The notes below the pieces were generated by a model. That model was given only the letters and a program-made list of their open reading frames with translations. It searched no databases and was not told where the DNA came from. A program made the position numbers and the translations under genes. Shown piece by piece: positions 35,323 to 44,208 of a stretch of DNA of 64,000 nucleotides. The DNA is taken from NCBI GenBank assembly GCA_003762615.1, contig RIAZ01000021.1:29594-93593 (forward strand), in the 5' to 3' direction. Each line of letters opens with the position of its first letter. Position 1 is the stretch's first letter. This DNA is from Muribaculaceae bacterium Isolate-037 (Harlan). GTDB taxonomy: Bacteria > Bacteroidota > Bacteroidia > Bacteroidales > Muribaculaceae.

Positions 35323-37791
35323 ATGATGATGAAAAACAGATTCATTTACTCCTTGCTGGCTGCCCTGCTATTGGCGGTGGTGGCTTTCTTATTTTTCTTC
35401 CCTGACGATATTGAAGGCAACGTGCTCCAGCAGCATGACACCATGCAGGGAATAGCCAACGGACAGGAAGGATTAGCGTTCCATGAGGAGACCGGAGAGA
35501 CCACTCGCTGGACAAACTCCCTCTTCTCCGGCATGCCCAACTTCCAGATAGCACCATCATATCCTGCCAACAGTGCGCTATCGTTCGTGGCGAAGGCCTA
35601 CTCCCTATGGCTACCGGCACCCGCCAACCTCCTCTTCACGATGATGCTCGGTTTCTTCATCATGTGTCTTTGCTTAGGATGCAGATGGTACACCTCGCTA
35701 TTCGCAGCCGTAGCTTGGGGATTCTCCACCTATTTCATTATTATAATCGGCGCAGGCCATATATGGAAGTTTGCTACCCTCGCCTATATTCCACCGACAA
35801 TCGGCGGTATAATGCTCTGCTACCGTGGGAAGTACATCACCGGCACCGCACTCGCGGCATTGTTCGGAGCGTTGCAGCTCCACAGCAATCATCCGCAGAT
35901 GTCATATTATTTTGCCTTCGTCATCTTATTCCTGATCATCGCATGGCTATGCAATGCCATCAAGAAAAGGATGATAAAGCATTGGGTAGCCGCCACCGGA
36001 TGCACACTCCTTGCCGGAATCCTCGCCTTAGGTGCAAACTCGGCAAGCCTATACAACACCTTGCAATATGCAAAGGAGACCGTCAGAGGGAAGGCAACTG
36101 AAATCAGCACACCCGGACAGACCGAGGCTGCCGGCATGGACAAGGATGCAATCACAGCGTGGAGCTACGGATTGGACGAGACTTTCTCTCTACTGATTCC
36201 CAACGTGAAAGGCGGCGCAACTATAAAGCCGGTGGCAGGGCAGACCCAGCTCCTCGGCATCGATCAGACTAAGAAAGCCGACGAGCTATCCCTATCCCAA
36301 CAGGAAAGACAATTCATGGCACAGTTCCCACAATATTTCGGCGACCAGCCCATGACAAACGGTCCTGTCTACGTCGGGGCCTTCATATTGATGCTTGCGA
36401 TTCTTGCCCTATTCGTGGTGGACGGATCCATGAAATGGGCTCTCTTCGCAGCCTCCGTATTAGCAATACTACTATCTTGGGGACATAATTTCAGTCCGCT
36501 CACCGACTTCTTTATCGACTATCTCCCCGGATACAACAAATTCCGTGCCGTGGCAAGTATTCTGGTGATTGTGGAGTTTACAATCCCGCTTCTTGCAGCC
36601 ATGTGCGTGCGCAAAATAATCGACACGCCCGATTTCATTGCAAAATATAAATGGACTCTCATCACCGTGATGGGTTGCGGCGCAGCTGTCTGCCTGTTGG
36701 GATGGATATCCCCCTCCATCTTCGGTTCGCCGTTCAGTGCGCGTGAAGTGGAGCAACTCACCCAGATGGGCGTATTCACCGCCCCGGAGTATGCCAACCT
36801 ATGGAATGCCGTGCGGGAGACTCGTCTGAGCCTCGTTTCAGCCGACTCAATACGCTCGCTCATCTTCATCGCAATAGGTTGCGGACTCATGTTCCTTTGG
36901 TTTAAGAAAGTCTTCACCAACAAGGCTCTCTTCGTGTGCTGCCTCACCGCCGCCACACTCATCGACCTCTACCCCGTCGACAAACGCTATGTTGACTCCG
37001 AAAGCTTCGTGACCCCCGCCCCGATGGAAACGGCATTCAAGATGACCGATGCCGACAGGGCTATCCTCGCCGACAAAAGCAACTACCGCGTCATGGACGT
37101 TGCCGGATTCAACGATGCACGTTCATCCTATTTCCATAAGACTATAGGCGGCTACCATGCTGCAAAGCTGACAAGATATAACGATCTCATCACCCACCAG
37201 ATTTCAAAGGGGAATCCGGGAGTGCTGAACATGCTGAATGCAAAATACATTCTCAACGGCGACCAATATGAAGTGAATCCGGGTGCGCTCGGCAACGCCT
37301 GGTTTGTCGACGGGATAGCCTACGTAGGCACTCCCACAGAGGAGATGACTGCTCTCGACTCCCTCGACACCGGAACCCGTGCCATAGCCGACAGCAAATT
37401 CAAGTCAACTCTCGGCGATGCCACTCCCAAGAATCCGGGCGACACTATCTATGAGACGTCGTATGCTCCCAACAAGCTGACCTACAAGAGCCGTTCCTCA
37501 AAGGAGAATCTGGCTATCTTCAGCGAGATCTTCTTCCCGTGGGGATGGACTGCCACGATCGACGGAAAGGAAGTGCCCATCGGACGTGCCGACTACGTGC
37601 TGCGTGCATTGCGCATACCCTCCGGTGAACATGAAATCATATTCTCGTTTGATCCCAAGTCGCTGAAAGTGACCAATGCAATAGCCATCACTTCGGTAGT
37701 CATAATCTATATCTCATGCCTTGTGGCATTCCTCCTATGGTGTATCCACATGGCTCACATCCGTAAGGAGCCGGAGAGTCAACAGGAATGA
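35323..37791 (+). CDS. YfhO-family polytopic membrane protein
   Basis: This inner-membrane protein of about 822 residues has a dozen or more hydrophobic helices and a C-terminal extracytoplasmic beta-rich domain. It is a glycosyltransferase-C-like YfhO family member. In other bacteria YfhO relatives add sugars to lipoteichoic acid, but the Bacteroidetes role is unknown. I place the start at the ATG cluster 35323-35329 (MMMKNRFIYSLL) because the ATG at 35290 lies inside the hairpin. The loop with NHPQMSYYFAF and the ending FFPWGWTATIDGKEVPI...ADYVLRALRIPSGEHEI are typical. Its stop overlaps the next start (ATGA). Confidence 0.85.
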   Translation: MMMKNRFIYSLLAALLLAVVAFLFFFPDDIEGNVLQQHDTMQGIANGQEGLAFHEETGETTRWTNSLFSGMPNFQIAPSYPANSALSFVAKAYSLWLPAPANLLFTMMLGFFIMCLCLGCRWYTSLFAAVAWGFSTYFIIIIGAGHIWKFATLAYIPPTIGGIMLCYRGKYITGTALAALFGALQLHSNHPQMSYYFAFVILFLIIAWLCNAIKKRMIKHWVAATGCTLLAGILALGANSASLYNTLQYAKETVRGKATEISTPGQTEAAGMDKDAITAWSYGLDETFSLLIPNVKGGATIKPVAGQTQLLGIDQTKKADELSLSQQERQFMAQFPQYFGDQPMTNGPVYVGAFILMLAILALFVVDGSMKWALFAASVLAILLSWGHNFSPLTDFFIDYLPGYNKFRAVASILVIVEFTIPLLAAMCVRKIIDTPDFIAKYKWTLITVMGCGAAVCLLGWISPSIFGSPFSAREVEQLTQMGVFTAPEYANLWNAVRETRLSLVSADSIRSLIFIAIGCGLMFLWFKKVFTNKALFVCCLTAATLIDLYPVDKRYVDSESFVTPAPMETAFKMTDADRAILADKSNYRVMDVAGFNDARSSYFHKTIGGYHAAKLTRYNDLITHQISKGNPGVLNMLNAKYILNGDQYEVNPGALGNAWFVDGIAYVGTPTEEMTALDSLDTGTRAIADSKFKSTLGDATPKNPGDTIYETSYAPNKLTYKSRSSKENLAIFSEIFFPWGWTATIDGKEVPIGRADYVLRALRIPSGEHEIIFSFDPKSLKVTNAIAITSVVIIYISCLVAFLLWCIHMAHIRKEPESQQE

Positions 37792-38372
37792 ATCCGCTGA
37801 CTCTCCTTGCAAACGCCTATCTGCGTTGGCGGCACTCCCACGGCTTCGGAGTGCACTCCCCCTTCGCCTATAATCTGGTGACTATGGCGGTGCGCCCGGG
37901 CAAGTATGGCTATTATGGCTACGAACTCATCGACAGAGTGATTCTCACTCCCGGCAAAAGATATGACAGAGACGTGCGTCGTGACGCACGTCTCCTGTTG
38001 CGTCTTCTCGTTGCGCTCGGAAGCCGCCGGCTCCTGATTGCCGCTGCCGACCCGGAACCGTTCCGTGCTGCTGCCGAGGGTGCCGGAATCGGATGCGTGG
38101 AGATGGACAGGATATCCGCCGGCACCAACCCATCCGAGTGTGCCCCACAAGAGGGGGATTGCGCCGTAATACGCGGGGAGAGTGTGTCGCCTGATGAAAT
38201 AGCCACACTTCTGAAAAACGGGTGCGCCATAATGATGACCAATCCCTCCCCTGCCATGACTGATGCACTGAATTCCTCCATATCAAACGGCACCATATTC
38301 ACCGGCACCCGCATAGTCCTCGGGATACCGCGCCGGGATATGGCTCTCGTGTCCTATTCCATGAAATTTTAA
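37788..38372 (+). CDS. Hypothetical protein related to Bacteroidetes HGFGVHSPF methyltransferases
   Basis: The 194-residue protein starts YLRWRHSHGFGVHSPFAYNLV, a signature at the front of a Bacteroidetes SAM-dependent methyltransferase-like family. The usual glycine-rich SAM loop is not clear; in its place is LLVALGSRRLLIAAADPEPF. It may be a divergent or inactive member. The C-terminus contains two beta-strand-like segments (CAVIRGE, TGTRIVLGIPRRDMALVSYSMKF). It is coupled to YfhO by a 4-nt overlap and precedes xerD by 16 nt, so all three may share a transcript. Confidence 0.6.
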   Translation: MNPLTLLANAYLRWRHSHGFGVHSPFAYNLVTMAVRPGKYGYYGYELIDRVILTPGKRYDRDVRRDARLLLRLLVALGSRRLLIAAADPEPFRAAAEGAGIGCVEMDRISAGTNPSECAPQEGDCAVIRGESVSPDEIATLLKNGCAIMMTNPSPAMTDALNSSISNGTIFTGTRIVLGIPRRDMALVSYSMKF

Positions 38373-38388
38373 GAAAAAACATCGCAAC

Positions 38389-39321
38389 GTGAATGTCATT
38401 GAGAATAAAGGAAGCCGTCCGTTGAAAGATACCGACTCGCTCCTAAAGGATTTTGAAGCATATCTTCTGCTTGAACGCAGTTTCTCCGCCAACACGGCTT
38501 CGGCTTATTGCGTCGATACCCGCCACATGATAGACTATATCAACGGGCAGGGTATCCCTCTCACTCAAATCTCGGAAGACACTCTGCACAATCTTCTCTC
38601 AACCCTTCACGACATAGGATTGTCACCCCGCTCACAGGCTCGTATGATCACCGGCATGAGAGCTTTCTTCAGGTTTCTCATAATGGAGGATTACGTTATA
38701 AATGACCCCTCACGGCTCATCGACCTGCCGAGGCTCAGCCGCGAACTGCCCGACGTACTTACCATTCAGGAGATTGACGCTATGATCGCCGCAATCCCCC
38801 CCGAAAAGGATGAGAGTCTGCGAAACCATGCCATAATAGAGACGCTTTACGGCTCCGGACTGCGTGTGTCGGAACTTGTGGCGGCACGCATATCGCGGCT
38901 GAATCTGCGTGAAGAGGTGCTTATCGTCGAGGGCAAGGGCAACAAGCAGAGAATGGTGCCACTCTCCCCTGCTGCCATATCCCTCATAAAGGAATATCTG
39001 CCCACTCGCGAAAGGCTCAACATCAAGCCTGCCGGTCAGGACGTGATATTCCTCAACCGTCGGGGTGCCCCACTCTCACGAGTGATGGTGTTCTACATAA
39101 TCCGCGACCTCGCAGCCATGGCGGGCATCACAAAGACTGTCAGTCCACACACACTGCGCCACTCATTCGCCACTCACCTGCTTGAAGGGGGTGCCAACCT
39201 CCGCGCAATACAGGAGATGCTCGGACACGAGTCGATCGCCACCACCGAACTATATCTGCACCTCGACAGATCGAAGCTACGGCGTGAGCTTCTTGAGCAT
39301 CATCCCCACTACCGCAGGTAG
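38389..39321 (+). CDS. xerD: Site-specific tyrosine recombinase XerD
   Basis: XerD and its partner resolve chromosome dimers at dif during division. The 310-residue protein starts with GTG at 38389. The N-terminal SAM-like domain spans about 17-105. The catalytic residues are all in place: Arg159 (GSGLRVSEL), Lys183 (GKGNKQR), His254 and Arg257 (HTLRHSF), His280 (LGHESIATTELY) and the nucleophile Tyr289. Its length and chromosomal context, with no mobile-element genes around it, favour the housekeeping recombinase over a phage integrase. Confidence 0.92.
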   Translation: MNVIENKGSRPLKDTDSLLKDFEAYLLLERSFSANTASAYCVDTRHMIDYINGQGIPLTQISEDTLHNLLSTLHDIGLSPRSQARMITGMRAFFRFLIMEDYVINDPSRLIDLPRLSRELPDVLTIQEIDAMIAAIPPEKDESLRNHAIIETLYGSGLRVSELVAARISRLNLREEVLIVEGKGNKQRMVPLSPAAISLIKEYLPTRERLNIKPAGQDVIFLNRRGAPLSRVMVFYIIRDLAAMAGITKTVSPHTLRHSFATHLLEGGANLRAIQEMLGHESIATTELYLHLDRSKLRRELLEHHPHYRR

Positions 39322-39425
39322 ACACATTTCCACCAATCGCCGGACAGATTTTTACACCCACCTCTCACAAATATCAAAAAATACATAAAAAATAGGTCTT
39401 TTTGCGTCAAAATCCAATTACCCTC

Positions 39426-39456
39426 TTGCAACGCACTCTTTTTATCCCTACTTTTG
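39426..39456 (+). promoter_or_regulatory. Promoter of the galK-galM operon
   Basis: TTG (39426-39428) and TACTTTTG (39449-39456) are 20 bp apart. Confidence 0.7.
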
Positions 39457-39514
39457 TAAAGTCATTTCAAGACGAAGCGGCGCCAAAACAAGCCCACAGG
39501 CAAGATTACCCATG

Positions 39515-39610
39515 CGTCTGAAGTTCCGAGCCATCGGTTATCAATACGTCTGAAGTTCCGTGCCATCGGTTATACATACGTCTGGAGTTCTGTGCCCGAG
39601 CCCATGGGCG
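39515..39610 (+). repeat. Three tandem 32-bp repeats in the galK leader
   Basis: CGTCTGAAGTTCCG(A/T)GCCATCGG starts at 39515 and 39547, and a diverged third copy (CGTCTGGAGTTCTGTGCCCGAG) at 39579. The first two copies differ at only a few positions. Each can form a small CCG-CGG hairpin, and the third ends in the palindrome GCCCATGGGC. The regular 32-bp spacing has no intervening spacer. Confidence 0.75.
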
Positions 39611-39681
39611 AGGGAACATAAAGTGCCGGAAATGACCACACAAAAGCAAAAATACCCAAAAACCATATAAAATCAATAATC

Positions 39682-40836
39682 ATGACAACTGAAGAAATGC
39701 AGAACAAAATCGAGAAGATCTTCTCAGAACGCTTCGGCGGCGAAGGCAACATCTACGCTTCCGCAGGACGTATCAACCTCATCGGCGAACATACCGACTA
39801 CAACGGTGGATTCGTATTCCCCGGTGCCATCGACAAAGTGATCATGGCAGAGATCCGTCCCAACGACATGGAGAAAGTAAGAGTCTTCTCTATCGATATC
39901 GACGAGTATGCAGAATTCGGTCTTAAAGAGGAGGACGCACCCTCTCAGTCATGGGCTCGCTACATCTTCGGCATCTGCCGCGAGATCCAGAAACGCGGCG
40001 GCTCTGTAAAAGGATTTGACGCCGTTTTCGCAGGCAACGTGCCCCTCGGTGCCGGTCTCAGCTCTTCCGCAGCCCTTGAATCCTGCTTCGCATTCGCACT
40101 CAACGATCTCTTCAACGGCAACAGCATCGACAAATTCGAGCTCGCCAAGATCGGTCAGTCAACAGAGCACAACTATTGCGGCGTAAACTGCGGCATCATG
40201 GACCAATTCGCTTCCGTATTCGGTAAGGAAGGACACCTCATGCGTCTTGACTGCCGTTCGCTCGAGCATGAATACTACCCCTTCAACCCTGAGGGCTATC
40301 GTCTCGTGCTTGTTGATTCCCGCGTGAAACATGAGCTTAAGGATTCCCCCTACAACAAACGCCGTGAGTCTTGCGAGCGCGTGGCAAAACGCCTCGGAAT
40401 TGAGACTCTCCGCGACGCCGACATGGATATGCTCAACGCCATCAAGGGCGACATCTCTGCTGAAGACTACTTCCGCGCAAAATTCGTCATCGAGGAGAAA
40501 GAGCGCGTACTTGCAGTGTGCGACGCTCTCGTTGCCGGTGACTATGAGACTGTAGGCAAGAAGATGTATGAGACTCACGAAGGTCTTTCAAAAGACTATG
40601 AGGTGAGCTGCGTGGAACTCGACTACCTCAACGACGTGGCAAAAGAGATGGGAGTGACCGGATCACGTATCATGGGCGGCGGCTTCGGCGGTTGCACAAT
40701 CAACCTCCTTCCCAATGCGCTTCACGACAAATTCGTGGCAGAGGTATGCAGCCGTTTCAATGAGAAATATGGTCACGAGCCTATGATCTATGACGTTGTT
40801 ATATCCGACGGTGCTCGTCTCGTGAAAAAAGCCTGA
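39682..40836 (+). CDS. galK: Galactokinase
   Basis: The enzyme phosphorylates alpha-D-galactose at C1 with ATP in the Leloir pathway. The 384-residue GHMP kinase has the galactose signature GRINLIGEHTDYNGGFVFP (residues 25-43), the ATP loop PLGAGLSSSAALE and the C-terminal motif GSRIMGGGFGGCTINLL. Galactose released by the GH2 enzyme or other locus enzymes could feed into it. galM follows after a single base, so the two form an operon. Confidence 0.96.
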   Translation: MTTEEMQNKIEKIFSERFGGEGNIYASAGRINLIGEHTDYNGGFVFPGAIDKVIMAEIRPNDMEKVRVFSIDIDEYAEFGLKEEDAPSQSWARYIFGICREIQKRGGSVKGFDAVFAGNVPLGAGLSSSAALESCFAFALNDLFNGNSIDKFELAKIGQSTEHNYCGVNCGIMDQFASVFGKEGHLMRLDCRSLEHEYYPFNPEGYRLVLVDSRVKHELKDSPYNKRRESCERVAKRLGIETLRDADMDMLNAIKGDISAEDYFRAKFVIEEKERVLAVCDALVAGDYETVGKKMYETHEGLSKDYEVSCVELDYLNDVAKEMGVTGSRIMGGGFGGCTINLLPNALHDKFVAEVCSRFNEKYGHEPMIYDVVISDGARLVKKA

Positions 40837-40837
40837 T

Positions 40838-41884
40838 ATGAAGATCACAAAAACGACATCCCCGTCACCACTCGGAGAGATCACCATCTTCCGTATCGAG
40901 AACGCCTCCGGCGCAAGTGTGGAGCTATCCTCTCTCGGAGCCGGCATCGTGAGCGTATCTGTGCCCGACAAGGATGGTAAGATTGAGAACGTCGCGCTCT
41001 CATACGCTAATCCCGCCGACTACATAGCCGACGGACCGTGTCTCGGCAAGATTCCTGGGCGATATGCAAACCGCATCGCCAAGGGTCATCTTGAAATCGA
41101 CGGCAAGGTATATCAGCTTGCTATCAACAATGGTCCAAATGCACTCCACGGCGGTCCGGAAGGTTTCATGAACCGTATCTGGGAAGCTGAGGAATTGCCC
41201 AATGGCGTAAGATTCACGTATCGTGCAGCCGATGGTGAGGAGAACTATCCCGGTAATCTCGTTGCCGTGGCAGAATACCGTTGGAGTGAGGACAACGTGC
41301 TCACTCTCGACATGTCAGCCACTACTGACGCTCCCACTGTTGTCAACCTGACGAACCATGCCTACTTCAACCTTGACGGTGCCGATACCGGCTCTGTGCT
41401 TGACCACACAATGAAAATCAACGCATCGAAATGGCTACCCACCGACGACACCCTCATCCCGACAGGCGAACTCGCCCCGGTGGAGGGCACTCCGATGGAT
41501 TTCCGTAAGGAGAAGAGAATCGGCAAGGATATAGAGGCTGATTTCGCTGCCCTGAAATATGGCAAGGGATACGACAACTGCTGGGTGAACGATGGCTGGG
41601 AACCCGGCAAGATGCTTGGAGAGGTAGTTGTGCTGAAGGCTGCAAATTCCGGACGCGTGTTGCGCGTAGGCTCCACTCAGCCCGGCGTGCAGGTCTACAC
41701 CGGCAACTGGCTTGCCGGAAGCCCGCTCAACCGTTCAGGCAAAAGCTATGAGGACTATGACGGCGTTGCAATAGAGATGCAGGGCTTCCCTGACGCTCCC
41801 AACAACCCTCAATTCCCCTCACAGACACTCCGCCCCGGTGAGACCTACCGTCAGACCATCCGCTTCGCCTTCTCCGCCTGCTGA
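40838..41884 (+). CDS. galM: Aldose 1-epimerase (galactose mutarotase)
   Basis: The enzyme converts beta- to alpha-galactose for GalK. The 348-residue protein has the GalM beta-sandwich with GRYANRIAKG, the catalytic His in NGPNALHGGPEGF and the second in LTNHAYFNLDG, and the Glu in GVAIEMQGFPDAPN (general base). There is no signal peptide, so it acts in the cytoplasm, unlike many Bacteroides GalM proteins that are exported. It follows galK by 1 nt. Confidence 0.94.
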   Translation: MKITKTTSPSPLGEITIFRIENASGASVELSSLGAGIVSVSVPDKDGKIENVALSYANPADYIADGPCLGKIPGRYANRIAKGHLEIDGKVYQLAINNGPNALHGGPEGFMNRIWEAEELPNGVRFTYRAADGEENYPGNLVAVAEYRWSEDNVLTLDMSATTDAPTVVNLTNHAYFNLDGADTGSVLDHTMKINASKWLPTDDTLIPTGELAPVEGTPMDFRKEKRIGKDIEADFAALKYGKGYDNCWVNDGWEPGKMLGEVVVLKAANSGRVLRVGSTQPGVQVYTGNWLAGSPLNRSGKSYEDYDGVAIEMQGFPDAPNNPQFPSQTLRPGETYRQTIRFAFSAC

Positions 41885-41933
41885 TAATTAAATCTGCCTA
41901 ACCTTCAATAAAAGGCAAATCTCATAACCCTCT

Positions 41934-41986
41934 GAACACGGTGAGATTTAAGTTGTATTGCTTAAAATCACCGTGTTCTTTGTGTT
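41934..41986 (+). terminator. Probable terminator of galK-galM
   Basis: GAACACGGTGA (41934-41944) pairs perfectly with TCACCGTGTTC (41968-41978) over a 23-nt loop. A short T-rich tract (TTTGTGTT) follows. Confidence 0.65.
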
Positions 41987-42022
41987 CTCCGTGGTTTATT
42001 TTCATGGTTCGCGATTTTTTTG

Positions 42023-42030
42023 TAATTTTG
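42023..42030 (+). promoter_or_regulatory. -7-like box abutting the acyltransferase start
   Basis: TAATTTTG ends 5 bp before ATG 42035 and has no clear -33 partner. If used, transcription would start at or just after the ATG, giving a leaderless message or a downstream start (next in-frame ATG near 42095). Confidence 0.35.
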
Positions 42031-42034
42031 TAGT

Positions 42035-42880
42035 ATGGATAATAATACTCAGGAGATACGTCCCGACGTTCTCACATACGACGACATACGCAAGATGGTG
42101 CCCGCCCTTGACGGACACCAAAAGCTCGTGGACAATGTGCTTCACTTCATCGGCATTGATGAAGTGAACCGCATTCATAGAGACTATTGCGACACTCCGG
42201 GAATTGAGTTCGCCCATCGGCTTATCAACGAGGAGTTTAAATTCCAACTTCGAATTGACAACCTCCAGACCCTCGCCGGATTCAAGGACGGACCATTCAT
42301 AACTGTCAGCAATCACCCCTTCGGAAGCTATGACGGTATCCTGCTACTCCATATCGTCGGAGGATTCCGTGAGGACTACAAGGTGATGGTCAACCTTATT
42401 CTGAACAACATACAGGCGATGCGTCCCAATTTCATTGCCGTAGACCCTCTCAAAAGCGATGATCCGGAAAAGAAAAAGATCACCATGCAAGGCATCCGTC
42501 TTGCCATGAAGCACGTCAAAGACGGGCATCCCCTCGGGTTCTTCCCCGCCGGAGCCATCTCCAAGCTCAACAAGTCGCTACGCATCGAAGACCTCCCTTG
42601 GCAGCCCACTATCATCCGCCTTATCAAACAGCTACAAGTGCCCGTCATCCCAATATTCTTCCACGGACACAACTCAATATTCTTCAACATTCTCGGTATG
42701 ATCGACTGGCGTCTGCGCACCCTGCGCCTCCCTAAAGAGATTTTCCGGAAGAGAGGATCGGAAGTGCACGTCAGTATCGGCAACCCCATATCCGTAGAGG
42801 AGCAGAACAGATACAAGTCGGTAGAGGAGCTCGGGACATTCCTTCGCGAGCAGACCTACAAATTGAGATCGATAAAATAA
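42035..42880 (+). CDS. PlsC-type lysophospholipid/aminolipid O-acyltransferase
   Basis: The 281-residue membrane-associated acyltransferase transfers an acyl group to a lyso-lipid hydroxyl. The catalytic block is SNHPFGSYDG, a His-x5-Asp spacing typical of the ornithine/glycine-lipid acyltransferase branch rather than the His-x4-Asp of classical PlsC. Motif III-like FFPAGAIS and motif IV-like VPVIPIFFHG follow. Bacteroides uses such an enzyme (GlsA) to complete glycine lipids, a possible role here. No N-acyltransferase gene is adjacent, so the assignment remains open. Confidence 0.8.
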   Translation: MDNNTQEIRPDVLTYDDIRKMVPALDGHQKLVDNVLHFIGIDEVNRIHRDYCDTPGIEFAHRLINEEFKFQLRIDNLQTLAGFKDGPFITVSNHPFGSYDGILLLHIVGGFREDYKVMVNLILNNIQAMRPNFIAVDPLKSDDPEKKKITMQGIRLAMKHVKDGHPLGFFPAGAISKLNKSLRIEDLPWQPTIIRLIKQLQVPVIPIFFHGHNSIFFNILGMIDWRLRTLRLPKEIFRKRGSEVHVSIGNPISVEEQNRYKSVEELGTFLREQTYKLRSIK

Positions 42881-42969
42881 TTTAAAATTGAAAGTTTAAA
42901 ATTGAAATTTAAGGGGTATGGAAAGTCCTCTAATTCTAAACTCTAAATTTTAAATTCTAAATTTTAAAT
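42881..42969. repeat. AT-rich 14-bp repeats forming a potential long hairpin
   Basis: TTTAAAATTGAAA(G/T) occurs twice in tandem at 42881-42908 and TCTAAATTTTAAAT twice at 42942-42969. The two blocks are largely complementary, so a stem of nearly 28 bp can form with a loop containing AGTCCTC. The pattern lies just before the sigma-54 activator gene. Confidence 0.65.
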
Positions 42970-42984
42970 TCCAAACCAGGGATT

Positions 42985-44208
42985 ATGGATAAGATTTCAG
43001 ACAACGTATTGAAAGCCAAGCAACGATTTTCCATAATAGGAAATTCCCCCGCACTCATCGCCGCCATCGAAAGAGCAGTGAAAGTGGCGCCTATTGACCT
43101 GTCGGTACTCGTCACAGGAGAAAGCGGCAGCGGAAAGGAGTTCTTCCCTAAGATAATTCATGCATTCGGAGCAAGGAAGCATAAGAAATATATCGCGGTC
43201 AACTGTGGTGCGATTCCGGAAGGCACCATTGACAGTGAGCTTTTCGGGCATGAGAAAGGGTCTTTCACGGGTGCGATAAGCGCACGAAAAGGCTATTTTG
43301 AAGAGGCTGATGGAGGCACTATCTTCCTTGATGAGGTCGCGGAGCTACCCATGACTACACAAGCGCGATTGCTGAGGGTGCTGGAGACCGGAGAATTTCT
43401 TAAAGTGGGTTCATCCGTCGTGCAGAAGACCGACATACGCATAGTGGCTGCGACCAACGTCAACCTACTGAAAGCCGTGGAGAAAGGGAGATTCCGCGAA
43501 GATCTCTACTACCGTCTGTCGACAGTAGTGATCAACGTCCCCTCGCTTCACGACCGTGGGGAAGACATTCCTCTGCTTGCCCGTAAATTTGCAGCCGATT
43601 TCTCCGAGAAATATCTCACTGCCCCGATAACATTCTCCGAAGACGCAAGGCGTGCCATGACCCTATACCGCTGGCCCGGCAACGTCAGGCAGCTGAAGAA
43701 TATCGTGGAGCAGCTCGCCCTATTCGAAGCCGGAAATGAGATTACCCGGCGCATATTCATCGAGACCTTGCCGCTCGACTACTCCGGCGCATCATCGCTC
43801 GTAGCAAAACCTCACGACGTAAGCTATGAGACCGAACGCGAGATGCTGTGGCAGCTCGTGTATGCCATGCGCAACGATATAGCCGAACTCCGTGCGAAAA
43901 TAGATGGCAAGGAGAATCCGGGAATGACCTCAACCTACTCTGCGGCACAGTCTCTCATAAAATATCATCCTGATGCCGCCGTAAGCTATGAGTCGACCGA
44001 CGAACCTACAATCGAAGACGTGGAGGCAACCCCCACACTTGAGGATTCCGAGAAAGACGCGATAGCCTCCGCTCTACGACGAAACAACGGCAACAAGAAA
44101 CTCGCCGCACAACAGCTGAACATATCCCAACGCACATTATACCGCAAGATACATGAATTTGGACTTGACCTCACAGAAGGCTCAGAATCAGATAACGACG
44201 AACAATGA
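42985..44208 (+). CDS. Sigma-54-dependent transcriptional activator (AAA+ and Fis HTH, no receiver)
   Basis: This enhancer-binding protein of 407 residues opens sigma-54 promoters by ATP hydrolysis. The AAA+ domain starts almost at the N-terminus: Walker A GESGSGKE (45-52), the sigma-54 contact loop GSFTGA (92-97; usually GAFTGA), Walker B TIFLDEVAEL and the arginine finger region FREDLYYRL. A Fis-type helix-turn-helix is at 360-395 (NNGNKKLAAQQLNISQRTLYRKI). No receiver, GAF or PAS domain precedes it, so its control must be by level, partner or promoter access. The stop overlaps the lptE start (ATGA). In Bacteroidales this gene commonly sits next to lptE. Confidence 0.92.
   Translation: MDKISDNVLKAKQRFSIIGNSPALIAAIERAVKVAPIDLSVLVTGESGSGKEFFPKIIHAFGARKHKKYIAVNCGAIPEGTIDSELFGHEKGSFTGAISARKGYFEEADGGTIFLDEVAELPMTTQARLLRVLETGEFLKVGSSVVQKTDIRIVAATNVNLLKAVEKGRFREDLYYRLSTVVINVPSLHDRGEDIPLLARKFAADFSEKYLTAPITFSEDARRAMTLYRWPGNVRQLKNIVEQLALFEAGNEITRRIFIETLPLDYSGASSLVAKPHDVSYETEREMLWQLVYAMRNDIAELRAKIDGKENPGMTSTYSAAQSLIKYHPDAAVSYESTDEPTIEDVEATPTLEDSEKDAIASALRRNNGNKKLAAQQLNISQRTLYRKIHEFGLDLTEGSESDNDEQ

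Larger units (their letters stand above)
39322..39681. other. Intergenic region before galK: promoter and long repeat-bearing leader
   Basis: These 360 bp have no gene. They contain a good promoter (39426-39456), which would give a leader of about 220 nt, and three tandem 32-bp repeats (39515-39610) inside that leader. Confidence 0.7.

Noticed and set aside
39515..39610. Possible CRISPR array
   Set aside because: Three repeats are directly adjacent with no spacers, the third is degenerate and no cas genes are near.
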